Source: Rhytidiadelphus loreus
Taxonomy: Eukaryota; Streptophyta; Bryopsida; Hypnales; Hylocomiaceae
Direction of reading: 5' to 3'
DNA: 64,000 nt
NCBI GenBank assembly: GCA_947034895.1
Contig: OX344762.1
Span: forward strand, 45,612,760-45,676,759
In this document: positions 46,867 to 59,659 of the stretch, one piece after another
Layout: each line of letters opens with the position of its first letter
Numbering within the stretch: position 1 is the first letter of the stretch
Notes under the pieces: generated by a model
What the model was told of the DNA's origin: nothing
Database searches by the model: none
What the model saw: the letters and a program-made list of their open reading frames with translations, nothing else
Program-made: the position numbers and the translations under genes

Positions 46867-48445
46867 AGATTGACTATTAGGATTTTTTCAAAGTTCCCAA
46901 TGAGAGGAACTTATCGGGAACAGCTTACAGCTTGGGAACATAGTGGGACCCTTACTTGCATCTATGCCCAATGTCTGATTATGCTCTTTTGCTATAGCAT
47001 TGGCCTTCTGAAATCTATAGGAAATGGGGAAGTTTTTATTTTTTTTATTTTTTTGGATGAGCTTGTGAAGGAACCCAAAATCTTTCAATTTACCATTGGG
47101 ATTTTTGCATATTAAAAGTATGTAGTGGAAAACTTGTTTGCAAAGAGGCCTGAGCTAGTGTATTGTCAATTTTGAAGACATTCTCACATTGCAAGATTTT
47201 TCTGGATGAGTTACTTGTCTTTGTTTCATCTCAAAATTGGTGGAAGTATGCCTAACATAACATCAAGTATGGTAGATTTTTAAGTTCAAAATCTATAATT
47301 CAAAAATTTATCACAAAAGTTAGTCAAAGTGATTTGAAATTCTTGAGGAGAGTCCAAAATAAACTTTTTGTTCACTTCAAATGCATATATCTTGCAATTT
47401 GTATAGTAGAATTGATGAATTTTTTTCCACATCTTTCTATATGAGTTTCGTATGGGATCCTATGGTTACATCTCCCCCACCACAAATCTTTTGTTTTCTT
47501 CACTCAATGTAGTAGAAGTGGCAATTTTCAATGGTTTTTGAAGGAAAGAGAGTCTTAGGACTTTAGAGATTCGTCTCCTCAAAGCCTTGAGCTCAAAGCC
47601 CATGTTCAAGATAATGAACAAAATGCTTGGAGTCGATGTTTCGCCTAAATAACCTCTCTTTCATCTAAAGTAATGATTCAATCAATAAAAATCTATATTC
47701 TTTTATAACCAACTAAATGCAATTTGAAAGCAAGATCACCAAAAGGTTTCATCAAGCTATAAGGTTTCATTGAAAAGATGTTTAGACATAATTAGGGTTT
47801 AGCAAGAACAAATGAGTAAAAAACTATGAAGATGAGAATGTGACACACAAAAACATGACAAATGAAATTGTGGCATAGTTTGCAAGTAATATAAGGGACT
47901 TGATTAAATCGAGACCAATAATATTTATACAAAGATATAAGCAAAACTATGCAAAAAAGTTCAAAAAAGATTTACGCATCAAACCTTGAAGGGTCTAAAG
48001 GATCAAGAGTGTTTGATGGATGCCTTCATTGTTCACTATAGAAACAAAGAATGCACCTATTGATCCAATAATCAGAGCATTTTGGTGAGTACCTTGGTAA
48101 GGGGCCCGCGTGCCACCGTCCTTCAAGGATTAACAAAGCAAATCACATAAAACAGGATGAAATTCTGTAGGCTTAGTTCTCAGAGAGATGTTTGACTGCT
48201 GCATCGTCCTTACAGGGTTCCCAAGAGTGGTACTTTACAACCAGAACATTAGTACTGACATCTTCAATGCCATTTGTACAACTAAGAGCTGTAAAACTTC
48301 ACAAGATCAAGTTGCTTCCTAGTTCCTACTTCCTACACTCCAACACTGCAACAATTCAACTCTCATTGACTTGCTGTAGAATATTGGGCATGATCCGTTT
48401 GCCAGAGACAAAAATCTGAATTCAGCACGTGGGCAGAAGGCTCCT
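46867..48445. other. Spacer and probable 3' UTR region of the hydrolase gene
   Basis: 47,300-47,530 holds a degenerate family C fragment (inverted motifs CATATATCTTGCAATT and CCACATCTTTCTATATGAG). 48,010-48,138 matches, inverted, the element at 53,219-53,340 and ends CCTTCAAGGATTAA, like a TTAA terminus. From about 48,150 the GC content rises. This part probably holds the 3' UTR of the minus-strand gene. Confidence 0.45.
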
Positions 48446-51221
48446 TCACTTCAATGTGGCACTGAGACTGTTGACATCCACCAGGTAGGCAAAACCGAAG
48501 GCCAATGTCTTCAAGCTACTGTTGTGCAGATCTTCGTTTGTGGTGGCTGTTGCATCGCTGGAAAAGAACACACGGAATCCCTTCACAAAAGCATCCCGAG
48601 CTGTCGTCTCGCAGCAGCAGTTTGTCATGACTCCGGTTATTATCACCTCCGTCTTCCCAGTCTCCTTGAGGTGTCTCTCCAAGTCTGTGCCATGAAATGC
48701 AGTGTAGGTGTGCTTTCGCACAAGCTTGTCGCTCTGTATTCAGAAACACAGAAGTGGCGTCAGGAGATGGGCCAAATTTTAGCTTTTCAAACATTTTACA
48801 GTTGAAAAAAAGAACTAATCTTCTCCCTGCTACAGAAACATTATCCCAAATCCAGCAACAGCAACCATTGATAGTGGTGCAACATCGTTCTTGCGCATGG
48901 AAACAATTCATATTTCTATGAACCAGACGACAGCTTAACTAATCACTCAGTGAACTTTAAATCATACAAGGGATTGTCACCCGCAAGAGAAGGTAATTTC
49001 ACTCTCATGTTTTGAAATCCTACACAGGAGCTAGGACTTTGAGGAAAGAAAAATCACGTTGTGTCTAATTCTGTTACAAGCCTGCTAATCACAGAATCGT
49101 GAAGACATGCCAGAGAGTCATAACCACTCTCTATTTTTCGGTTTTATATCATGACAATCACTTTGCCAAGATTTGCTTTCTTTCCCATCAGATCACCCTA
49201 AAACACTGCGTCTCGTGCTAGGTAATTATAATTTGGAGTTTGGAGTCATTGAGAAATGAAGTCTGGTTGTGGAACAAGTACATCCTTTGATGCCAATGCA
49301 TTTGCAATGGAAAATACCATAGGCATATCGAGTTGCTAAATTTTCTTACAACAAAAATCCAAATCCTCAAGATCCTCTTTCGTCACCATTGGATCAAGAT
49401 TGTAGTGCCCTCGTTGAATTATGCTAGATAACTCAAAGCTGGAACTCTTTCGTGAAAAGTGCATCCTGCGCTGCTCACCACTCACTCTTTTCCACAACCA
49501 GGGATCCAGTAACAATTTGAATTTCCTAGTACATTATGCGAAACTAAAACAAAACCCTTCCCACACCCCGTAGGAGGAAAAACCGAAAGCTTACAGGAGC
49601 ACACAAATGCTAACAATAAGGCAGAGACTCCACTAACCATTAGAGGCTCTATTGACTAAACAGGTGAGCTTTGATTTGTGCTAAGTGTGAAAATACTTCA
49701 TGTATTGACATTTCCTTTTTTTTCAATTCCCTTTTAGCTTAAGACAAAATACATGTGCAAAATTTTACATGGTGCAAGTTTCTATATTATTGTAGGGAAA
49801 GGTTCAAGGTGAATGGAACCTCTCCCTTACTGTATGATAAATCCTTACTATATGGTATGGAGACTTGACATTAAATATGCATACCAAAAGATTGCTCCAA
49901 TTCTAGCTTAACCCCTAAAGGACCAAGGCCTTTTTTCTGCCAAAAAACACTCAAAACTGCCATACCTATAGCAAGGAGTAAAAAAATTTGAAAAATTGTT
50001 TTTTTTCCATGTCTAGCCGTAGGATCTTACACCTAACTAGTATGAGAGTGTGTGGAAAAAATTTCAGAATTTTTGACCGCTCAGATTGCAAGATATCTGC
50101 GTTTAAAGTGGAAAAAACAAGTTTTTCAGCACATTGCGGGACTAGATTTTTAGACTTTGAACATTTTTAACTTCAAATTTTTGCACTACAGAGTTTTGAG
50201 CTTTAAATCTTTATAGTGGATAATTGATTTGAGAGTCTAGGTAAAAAAAAAATTATAAAAAAAAATTAAATTATCATTCTTAAAAAAATTGTTAAGTAGA
50301 AGTAGGTATGAGATAGAAGGAAAATCTAAAATATTCATATATTTTAGATGGAATTAAAATGCACTAATCCCAATGGTGAGATTGTTCTAGCAAGTAAATC
50401 AGACCATGCAAAAAAATAAAAATTGAAAAATTTGAAAAATTGCATTCAGAAATGAACCCTACAAGTTATTTTTTTCAAGAAGATGCTCTAACTGCCCGAA
50501 AAACAAGAATGTCCATAACTTTCTCATAACATATCCAAATGAAATGAATAAAAGCTTTCCGGATAGACAAAAATATAATCTATGAGAAAAAATAATATTA
50601 AAAATAAAAATAAAATTTTTGTCTATTTTTTTCTGGCTGCCCGAGCTGCCCGCCGTCCCCTCGTTTGAGCTTATTTGGTCATAACTATTGTTCCCGGGCA
50701 CCGATTTCGAAAAAAATTATATTCCCACGAAGCTCATCAACTTTTCTACCTCCAAAAAAAAATTCAAAAATTCACGAGAAAATTTCAGCCCATAGGTACC
50801 TGCCCAAAAACGCATTTGTCCCCCGAAGGGACAATGGTCCTTTACGGGTTAATCGACAACAGCAAGAGATTGCTCCAATTCTAGCTTAATCGACGACAGC
50901 ACGAGGATGATTGACACTTACTTCAAGCTTGCGAATCTCCGGCATGAGTTCAACCTCGGGACACCCAGCCTTGATGAGATTCCCATTCCACCACTCGTCA
51001 AGCATGCCATAATCCTCAGGTCCCTCGTGCGAATGCTGTGTGTAGATGACCGGTATGTGAGCTTGCCGAGCAAGCTCGATTGTTCTCTCAATTGCTGGCA
51101 AAATCGGCGTCGCCATGCCCCTGAAATATTCCTGCATGTCAATCACCAACAGCACGGCCTTCTTGGCATCCGGAGCTCGCTCACGGGTGGCATATTCCTC
51201 ATAAGACTTGGCCATTTCCAT
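48446..51221 (-). CDS. Nicotinamidase-type isochorismatase-fold hydrolase, two exons
   Basis: Exon 1 is 51,221-50,922 and exon 2 is 48,733-48,446 (195 residues). Donor GAA|GTAAGT and acceptor ATACAG|AGC are both phase 0. Plant nicotinamidases deaminate nicotinamide to nicotinate for NAD salvage. The isochorismatase fold is seen in [10 protein letters not shown] (Asp28), [12 protein letters not shown] (Lys107) and [16 protein letters not shown] (Cys140 by its TN-x-C position; the cis-peptide is expected at Val135-Met136), giving the Asp-Lys-Cys triad. The C-terminal [15 protein letters not shown] and FGFAYLVDV resemble plant NIC2/NIC3-type proteins as I remember them. No transit or signal peptide is seen, so it is probably cytosolic. 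The 2.2-kb intron contains TTAA element C2. Substrate is inferred; another isochorismatase-family amidase remains possible. Confidence 0.88.
49908..50852 (+). mobile_element. TTAA element family C, copy 2 (945 bp), in the hydrolase intron
   Basis: TTAA at 49,908-49,911 and 50,849-50,852. Termini CCCCTAAAGGACCA and the inverse of CCCGTAAAGGACCA. Closely similar to copy 1 (18,722-19,656). It lies on the non-template side within intron 1 of the minus-strand gene. Its insertion split the first of two 37-bp tandem units; the second unit, intact, shows the pre-insertion sequence with a single TTAA. Confidence 0.9.
50853..50903. repeat. 37-bp tandem duplication, first unit split by element C2
   Basis: Unit 1 is 49,889-49,911 plus 50,853-50,866. 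Unit 2 is 50,867-50,903 (AGATTGCTCC, AATTCTAGCT, TAATCGACGA in order). 35 of 37 bases agree. It lies just inside the 5' end of the hydrolase intron. Confidence 0.9.
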
Positions 51222-51512
51222 GATCGCCTCCGATTGAGCGTAGTTACAGCAATTTTCCTACAACACTGCAAATGTTTCAAGTGCAGAGACTTCTGGGGTT
51301 TCGTGGTTGTAACCCTAGAAGAAATGGTTCGAATTGGAGAGGAGAAATTTCTTTGTGATGCTCGGAACTCTCTCATCTCGCAATTGTGGAGCTTAATACA
51401 GGTCACTCTTGAAAGTTGCCGACCACTCAAATTCGCACATCTTTCTACGTGTCCGTGAAGAAGAATGCTTTGCTTCACGACGACGAAGAAGATGAAGACG
51501 CTTGGTGCCATC

Positions 51513-51815
51513 TTAACCCCTCACCGCCCAAGGCCTGACAATGTCAAAAAACAACCTTACTTTTCAACTGTTATAAGTCTAAATGTGAGTAAGGTATAAA
51601 AATCTCAACCGTACAATCCTGTAGTGTGCATGTTGTAGATGGTGTAAATCAAATTTGGGGTCATTTAACCGCATAGATTGAAAGATTATAATGTTCTAGT
51701 GTTGAAAAAAGATGCTGAAATTTTCCTAAAACAAATTTGGAGGTGAAATTCAATTTCTAAACCTACTCAAATGAAAAAAAAATTTAACTAAAAAGTGATT
51801 CAAAACCAAAAGACA
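51513..51815 (-). mobile_element. TTAA element family B, copy 3 (truncated)
   Basis: Starts TTAACCCCTCACCGCCCAAGG and follows copy 1 from 3,898 for about 300 bp (for example CCGTACAATCCTGTAGTGTG), then stops near 51,815. It begins 292 bp upstream of the hydrolase start codon, so it lies in or next to that gene's promoter or 5' UTR. Confidence 0.75.
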
Positions 51816-51896
51816 CCCCCCCTGTAGCACTTTGGTTACAATCATAAAACTCAAGTATCCAATCAATGACTCATTAGGAGAAATATGAGGCCTTTG

Positions 51897-52050
51897 AGAG
51901 ATTGTCCAGCCATGGTTTCCATGCTGTGAACCATGGCCGGACAGTCAGATTATTTAATTATTAAAAAATTAATTAAATTAATTAAAAAGTTAAAAAATAA
52001 TTTTTTTTAAATAATTTTTAAATTAATTAATGCAATCTGATGTGACAATC
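51897..52050. mobile_element. MITE family N, copy 2 (partial)
   Basis: Left end ATGAGGCCTTTGAGAGATTG and a TTAATTAA-rich core resemble 36,548-36,720. It contains the short palindromic pair CCATGGTTTCCATG and GTGAACCATGG. The right end is not recognisable. Confidence 0.4.
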
Positions 52051-52302
52051 TCTTTGTCAATATTGACTGATGGTTCTGCAATGTTCTCATAGTTCGAAAA
52101 ATCATGTAATGCTTTATAAGGAATTGATCTCATTCATCATTTTTGGTTGACTACCTTCGTGATAGGCAGGGTTTTTTTATTTCATTTTGGGGGGGGCAAT
52201 GCACAAATTGATATGCATTGGAATCATGAACTTCTTTAATCTATTGGGGTGTAAAAAATAGTGTTGCATAAGTTACATAATGGCCTTATGGTCCTCTAAG
52301 AG

Positions 52303-52532
52303 TTAACCCCCAAAAGATGAGTTGATCATTGTGGAAATCAATCATTTTGGTTATGTGTGAATCATTTGCTTAAAAAAACACCAAGAACACTCATTGGAGG
52401 TCAAACTATTGTACAGGATCTTCCATTTTTACACAAAATTCCAAAAATGAACATCTACATTCTTGTTCTACATAGAAGGATTCTTTGTCATCTATTAGAC
52501 ACTTAGTGTCTAGAATGTCCTTGTAGGGTTAA
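52303..52532. mobile_element. TTAA MITE family A, copy 4 (230 bp)
   Basis: TTAA at both ends. Left terminus CCCCCAAAAGATGAG and right terminus TGTCCTTGTAGGG. The internal AACACTCATTGGAGGTCAAA, CTACATAGAAGGATTC and GTCATCTATTAGAC align with copy 3. It is more diverged than copies 1-3. Confidence 0.75.
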
Positions 52533-54640
52533 AGAAAGAAGCCTATAATTGTATAGTTTGACTTGAAAGTCTCTCACTTTGTATCCACCATTTCTTTGCT
52601 ATTTAAGAGCGAATTTGGGAGGGATCAGAGATGAAATCAAATGTATGATATTTTTCAAAGCATTTTCAAATTTTTTTGAGAAAATTTCAAATTACCATAA
52701 ATTTTTGAAGAAAAAATGAAGAAAGTTCGTACCAATTACAAATCATGTTAAAAAAATCTAAAACTTTCAAAGTAGAAAATTATAGTTCAAAATATTGTGG
52801 TATTGATAGTGAAAATTCTATGTCATTCATATTTAGAAAGGTGGTTATAGATCCTTTACTTCAAACTTCACTAAAATGCTTATTTTAAAGAAATTTTCAA
52901 AATTTCAAGTGAATTACAAATTGCATTTTATATGTTTCATTTTTTTAGCTTTGCTCAAAAGCAAAAGAAATTGTTTTGAGTGTCAAAATCAAGTTTTAAA
53001 GAAAAAACCCTCAAAGTATTGAAATACATTGTATAGTGTACCATTTTTTTTATATAATACAGAAAAGCTAAAATGTGTCGAATTTCACTCAATGGTGTGG
53101 ATATAGTATCAATGAAGTTGCTTTCAAAAAATTGGATGAAAATCATCCATACTTCAATATGCTTAAAGTCTGTTTAACTGTGTGAAGAGCACTTTTTGTA
53201 CTTGGCATCCTTCAAGACTTAACCTTGAAAGGGTGAGCTCTATTACCAAGGTAGTGAGCCAAGAATGATTTGATTTTTGGACCAATAGATGCATTCTTTG
53301 ATTCTAGGATTATCCTTGAAAGTCATCCATTGGACACTTTTTTGCCAATGTAGCATTTAGGTTCAAAACAAAAGTACCCATTTTTTCCCACCCCTCCATT
53401 TGTGTGAAGTAGGGAATCTCTTGAAGTGTTCCAATATGACCTTAAACCATTTATGTGGAATATCTCCAACTTTAACTACAAATGGTGCAATATGGTTGCA
53501 AAGTAAGAGCCTTTAATGAGTGGTTTTGGGTCTCTTTTCAAATACTTCAAACATGCACCTATACAACACTTTAAGATTTCACTTTGAAAATTAATAGAAA
53601 TATAAAAATTCTTCAAGAAATATTATTTTTTTTTAAAGAACTTTTGTTTTTTATTTCTCTACAAGTACAAGACAAATCTTGATTGTAATTTTGACTCCAT
53701 CTATGCACATCAACTTAAGTGAATGGTTTTATGTATTTCTACCTTAACATTAGAATATTGAAAAGGCCCTAAAGTGGTTGATGGTTGACTTTCAAGATTA
53801 TTGTAGAAAACAAAAAATGCACCTATTGGTCCAAAAATCAAATCATTTTCATTCATTATCTTTTTAGGATAAATGCCAATGACATGGATGAAACATGCCA
53901 AATGTAGATGTTGATGAATTTACTCATCAAAATGTGAATACAATCATCCGTAATGGTAAGATATTCTTTGAAGATTTTGTAGCAACTTAGTGATTTCATC
54001 CATTGTAAAAGAATATATTGTCAAAGATTCCTTCCTTTATGAGGAATAAATCACTCTATAAAAAATCCATAGTGATAAAATATTATCACCTAAAAGTGAC
54101 ACTTTTTTTAGTCCTACTACCTCAAAATTGAATGACCCAAAACAACTAATGAGATTACTTAGTGTACATGGGAGAAATGCAAACCAAATGGTTTTGTAAT
54201 TTCCTAGTTGAAAACATAAGATAGCCTATACATAACACTAAACTCACCTTCAATGGACACCTTTGAAGTATGATATTTCTCAACTTTCATTGGTTGCTTC
54301 AAAATACTCTTCACCTCTTATTGGTTGCTATTGGAAAGTTGTGATGGTTTTGAATTATAGAAACATTCATTCAATGCCATTTTTTATTGTCTTGAAAATA
54401 AAAGGTGTTGCAATCAGGGTCTTCTACCTTAGAGCATTCCCAATCCACTCTATCAAGTGCTCTTCCAATAAAATTCTAACTTTTCACAAGTTTATAATTA
54501 GAACTTGAAATTTTTATCATTGGAAGCACATTCCAAAGTGCTTTGAAAAGGTACAAGAAAACTCAGATTTAGACATCGGATAATGAAATTAAACTACTTC
54601 AAAGTTAGTTAAAAGACAAAAAATATAAAGTAGTTGGTAA
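52533..54640. other. AT-rich spacer with an inverted repeat pair
   Basis: 53,219-53,340 (starting TTAACCTTGAAAGGGTGAG) and, inverted, 53,780-53,880 share words such as GACCAATAGATGCATTCTTT. They may be the arms of a decayed TTAA element of ~660 bp, with a third relative at 48,010-48,138. 54,432-54,470 begins like another GAGCATTCCC MITE end. No gene is recognised. Confidence 0.4.
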
Positions 54641-55416
54641 ACCAAGATTTCCTAAGTACTTTTCACTCTAAAGTTGACCCTAGGTCCATTGGAGGTTATA
54701 GTAAGTATACCACTGACCAAGCAAATTTCATTCCCGAGCCGTGCACCAAACAATTTCACTTCAATTGCAAATTTCTTGCACCAAATCAATTAAGCTTAGT
54801 GCACGGTGAAGGGGATGCGAAAAGTCCTCTCAAAATTCCGCACTCCCCGCCTCTGTCTGTCTTCCCCCTCACGGTCACAGGCCCATTCTGTCCATGCCTA
54901 CATCGACTTCTTCCATGCCCCATATGAGGAACTCTGCCGCTCTCACGCAGTCACGCCGGTGTTTTGAATCGTAAATTTCTGCTCCGCCACTCCATTTGCA
55001 AATTTCTCATGTAAAATTAGTATCAATTGATCCGGCGAGGTGACAGAAAGATCCATCAATCTCCGGCAACCAGGCCGAGCCGCCAAGAAAGATTTGTTTC
55101 TTGCACTCTGAAAACTCATCTCCGTGTTCTCTCGAACCCCTGCTTGTGCCTGCCTTCCCGCTCTCGTGAACACACGCTCTCTTGAGCATTGGTGCTGTCA
55201 TGGATCCCGACTTTTCGTCTGTTAGAGTTCTTGCGGTGGGAGAGGAGCTGGCGAAGTTTGCGGAGAAGAAGGAGGCGCGTCTGCATTGTCTATGCTGATG
55301 ATCGAGTGCGAGGGGAGAAGAAGCGATGAGAGGCGACGACGGAGGAGGAGCTAGAGTTTTTGCTGCAGAGTAGAGATTAGGGATTGGTATTCTTTTTGGC
55401 TTGTGGAGGAGTAGTG

Positions 55417-58400
55417 ATGGAATTTAGCGATACGTACAAGCATTCGGGCGCCTGTTGCTTTTCTCCTGATGCCAGATTTCTGGCTGTGGCAGTCGACTAT
55501 CGCCTTGTGATTCGTGATGTCGTCTCTCTGAAGGTGAGCTTCTTGTGCTACTCTGTTCTCCATCTTTTTGTTTCAAGAACGGGCTATTTCAGCTCAAGAT
55601 TTGAAGGCGAGCAAATGATAAAAGCGAACTTCTATGGTCTGCACGATGTGGCAGTGTGACGAGCATTTTGATGAGAGGAGCTCAGTTCGATTCCATCTAT
55701 TTTGTATCATTTATTTTGTTTCAAAGAAATAGCTCGGTTAGTTAAAGATTTCAAGGCATATATCCATGGCATTTTTCCAGAAGTAAGTGATGAAGGCAGG
55801 AATTCAACGGTCTGCATTCAATTGTAGCATGATGGACATTGCGAGGATGAGTGTAATTTGATGCAAGAAGGCAATTGCAACTTACTCAGGAACTAGCTCT
55901 GCCACCTGCGTACAAATTTGTAATGCATCGTTGTTTTCTGCGAAAAAGATTCGGTAGTTTTATTATTATTTTTCGTTTTAGGTTTCTTGATGGTTGCTTG
56001 TGCTTCCGAAGCCCCTATAAAGTTAAGTCGGTGTGCATGCTTGATCAAATCGGAAGGAACAAGTTGCTCTAGTACTAGTCTGTCCCAGTCTTGGACGAAT
56101 GTAGCTCTTGAAAATAGGATCATGCTAGATAAGTGGCTTTGATCTCTAGGTAGCAAATCTCAAGAGTATTGTTACTCTTGACTATTCGCTGTGTATCCGA
56201 TTATTTCGAAGCTCAGACTTTGCATGGATCTTTTTTTCTTTCAATCGAAATTACTGAGACATTGTGGGAAGTAATGCTGAATTGATGCTTCGTTTAGGTA
56301 ATTCTTTTGCTCCAGAGTTTTCCTTATCATCTGCTAGTTTATCTTTCCTCCGCTCTTTTACACTGTAGTATTCTTTATGTGCTTTGAAATCGTTTTTTGT
56401 GACGGAAGTATCAGATGTAATAATGTCGATGCTTGTGTTCTGTCCTACCTTGTAGATTTTCTTTAGATCTTGCCTGATCTAATTCATGTAATTCAAATTT
56501 TTAGTTCTCTTCAGTGTAAAGGAATACATGAGCTTCCTAGTTTTGGCTTTATTCTGAATGGGAAATTGGTGAGATTATGGCCTTCACCATCTCCGTTTGA
56601 ATTTTCTGGGACGATTTGACAGTTTCAAAGTTGGGGCCGGGTTTGCAGGTTGTGCAATTGTACTCTTGTCTGGACAAGATCAGCTTTATAGAATGGGCTC
56701 CAGACTCCGAGTATCTGCTGTGTGGACTCTTCAAGCGTGCTATTGTTCAGGCATGGTCGGTGACACAGTCTGAGTGGACGTGTAAGATTGATGAAGGCTC
56801 TATTGGGATAGTGCATGCCAGGTAGGTAATTTCTTAGTTAGTTTTATATAGTGTATCCAAATTCTTTTTGCACTGCAGGCGAGGAGCGAGAGAATGGGTG
56901 GCGGCCAAATCCTCACAGTAACTCAAAATGACTGAAACTGCTCTCAATTGATTCTGATACTGTACCCCTACACTGTGAATGTTTCCATGTATTGACATGT
57001 TTGGGATTGATATAAGTTGTTGGAATCCCTGGCAGGTGGAGTCCAGATAGCCGTCACATTCTTACAACTTCTGAGTTTCAGCTCCGGCTCACCGTATGGT
57101 CTCTTGTAAGCACTGCGTGTGTCCATGTTCCCTGGCCGAAGCATCCTACTCGGGCTGTTTCCTTCACCAAAGACGGGAAGTATATCGCTATTGGCACTCG
57201 GCGGGACTGCAGGGATTACATTCATCTGTTGGCATGTCAAGGGTGGGAGGTCGTGGGAAATTTTGAAATGAGCACTTCGGACCTTGCTGATCTGGAGTGG
57301 TCGCCCACGGACAGTACAATTGCTGTATGGGATTCCCCTCTTGAATACAAGGTATACACTTGAGTTACCGCAACTCTATATACCGTGGACTTTAGTCCCA
57401 CTTCTGGTTGTTATCTTCACAAATGATTTCGTCTTGCCTTCTATTCCAAACTTATAACGCTTAACGTTTCTATTCCCAATCCACAGGTGTTGATCTACTC
57501 CCCTGATGGCCGTTGCCTATTCAAATACTCCGCTTACGATAATGCGTTGGGAGTGAAATCGGCGACGTGGTCACCATGTGGCCAGTTTTTGGGCGTTGGC
57601 AGTTACGACCAAGTTGTGCGAGTCCTCAACCACCTGACTTGGAAACCTGCTGCTGAATTCAGTCATCCAGCACAAATCCGTCCCCCCTCAACGACGATCG
57701 TTTTTAAGGTGCGAGCTCACTCAGGCATGCATGATGTAAGGTTATTGTTCTGAACAGAGATCGTTTTCCTTCGTTTTCCTTATGAACTACCGCGTTCAAC
57801 TTCATTTACGAGGGTTATATTCTCTGATTTTCTTTCTATCATATGCTTCTTTTGGTTGCAGGAGGTTGATGAACCATGGCGTACTAATTTAGAATCGATT
57901 TATGCCAAAGGTAAACTTCTAACTGACATCACATCTTGAACTTTACTAAAGATGGAAAAGGAACCAGTTTTGCACATTTTATGTGGAAATATATAGCTTT
58001 TTTGTTTTTATGTACAAAATGCAGCAAAATTGTGTATAATTTTCACTGTCAAGGACTTATGGGACACGTTCAAAAAGTCACAAAAATTCTCTTTCTTCGT
58101 TTTACGTGCAGTGCGACGTTTTCTGCACGTATTATGCGATGATTACTCTATTTCAATGCATTTTTCATGTAGAATAAACACGGACCTTTCTATCAAAGTA
58201 ATTCATTTAATAAAACCATGAACCCTTCTATCTTACCAAGTTTGAGATGTCCGTCTGGCTCCAACTGATTCTTCTCCACACTCTGTCTTAGTTTTCTGTC
58301 ATTCTCTATTTTTAATTTCTAACTTTTTTTTCCTATCATGGTTCATCATACCTTTTATGAGAATGTTGTACTATTTAATCATCATGTTCTGCTGGACTAC

Positions 58401-59166
58401 CAAGGTTCAGTTTGTGACTTGATATTGGGTGCCTAAGTACGAGATCACCCTAATACGAGTCCGTGTGAATGTTGGGGTGCAGGTATTCCTAGCGACTCCA
58501 TACGTAGGGTTTTCTACAAAGTGGTAGAGGCCCCTGTAACCATCCCCTCGCAGAAGCCACCAGTTGATAAGCCCAATCCAAAGCAAGGAATTGGTAGGCA
58601 TCCGCTTTCCTTATGTCTGTCTGTCTGTTCTTTTGTTCAACTCCTAATTATTTTCTATGCTTTGCTCGTCTCACCAACAGATGAATCGGCAGCTGACTAG
58701 GTAAAATTTTCACGCGATTGTGCATCCAGGTCTGCTGGCATGGAGCGCCGACAGCCAGTATTTTTTCACCAAGAATGACAACATGCCCAACGCATTGTGG
58801 GTGTGGGATGTGGTGCGTTTGGAGCTCTTGGCCCTCCTACTTCAGAAGGATCCCATCCGGTCTGCAGCTTGGGACCCCATTTATCCTCGCATTGCTCTGT
58901 GCACAGGAAGCTCTCAATTGTACTTGTGGACACCAGCCGGTGCTTGTTGCGTCCAAATACCGCTTTCCGAATTTTATGCATCCGAACTGAAGTGGATACC
59001 GGATGGCACTGCATTACTTTTGAAAGACAAGGAGGCCTTCTGCTGCACCTTCGTGCCCATGCTGCCTGAATTTGAGCCTGAAGATGAGAATGAGGACTCG
59101 GAGAAAGAGAGATTAGAAAATGAGGACTCAGAGCATGAGAACGAGGATGTTAATTGCTCATTGTAA
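55417..59166 (+). CDS. WRAP73 (WDR8) WD-repeat protein, seven exons
   Basis: Exons 55,417-55,533, 56,649-56,821, 57,036-57,351, 57,487-57,708, 57,862-57,910, 58,483-58,593 and 58,730-59,166 join in frame to 474 residues (animal WRAP73 is about 460). All introns are GT-AG. The order of family blocks is kept: MEFSDTYKHSG start, FSPDARFLAVAVDYRLVIRD, CLDKISFIEWAPDSEYLLC, CKIDEGSIGIV, WSPDSRHILTTSEFQLRLTV, RRDCRDYIHLL, AVWDSPLEYKVLIYSPDGR, LGVKSATWSPCGQFLGVGSY, then TKNDNMPNALWVWDVV. It ends in an acidic tail (EPEDENEDSEKE). In animals and fungi WRAP73 is a centriolar-satellite/spindle-pole protein acting with SSX2IP and minus-end kinesin in spindle anchoring. The plant role is inferred. The start codon was chosen because it aligns with the family N-terminus. 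Confidence 0.93.
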
Positions 59167-59659
59167 TATATCATTGGTACCGGGAGGTTGTTGAAGAGTT
59201 GGACCGGTTTCTACTTTGTAGTGAGAACTCGTTGTGGAGGTTCACATGATTCGTGCTCACTTGCCACTCAGTCTTGAGATGGGGGAAGAATCATTCTCTT
59301 TCGCCATTATTATAGTTCAGGTAGTGTAGAAAGAGCCAGCATTTGAATTGTAAAACTTACATACAAAGAGTATCACGGGCGTGGTTTGCCCACTTCTATG
59401 ATCATAGGCTCAATTCTGCTGTCCAGAATTCCAGATGAAGCTTACCCAAACTGCGCGCAGAGATGCAAATATCATGGTCTTTTAAATGAGCCCTTGCAGT
59501 CTTATTTGACTTTAGTACAGCTGCCATTAAGTTATCGTTTATACCAACAACTTCATTACAATTTTTTATGATTTGAATTCCTTTTGTGTCATTCTGCTTG
59601 TGTTATTTTTCTATCTTGGGTAGCCTGTTATGCTAGGGTTGTATGCTCTTTTGCATATA
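59167..59659. other. WRAP73 3' flank
   Basis: About 490 bp after the stop codon, probably 3' UTR and terminator. It has ordinary composition and no recognised element. The small plus frame at 59,386-59,571 has no support. Confidence 0.4.

Noticed and set aside
50907..51458. A 183-codon plus-strand frame, one of the longest in the window
   Set aside because: It is antisense to exon 1 of the nicotinamidase-type gene, which has conserved motifs and matching splice sites.
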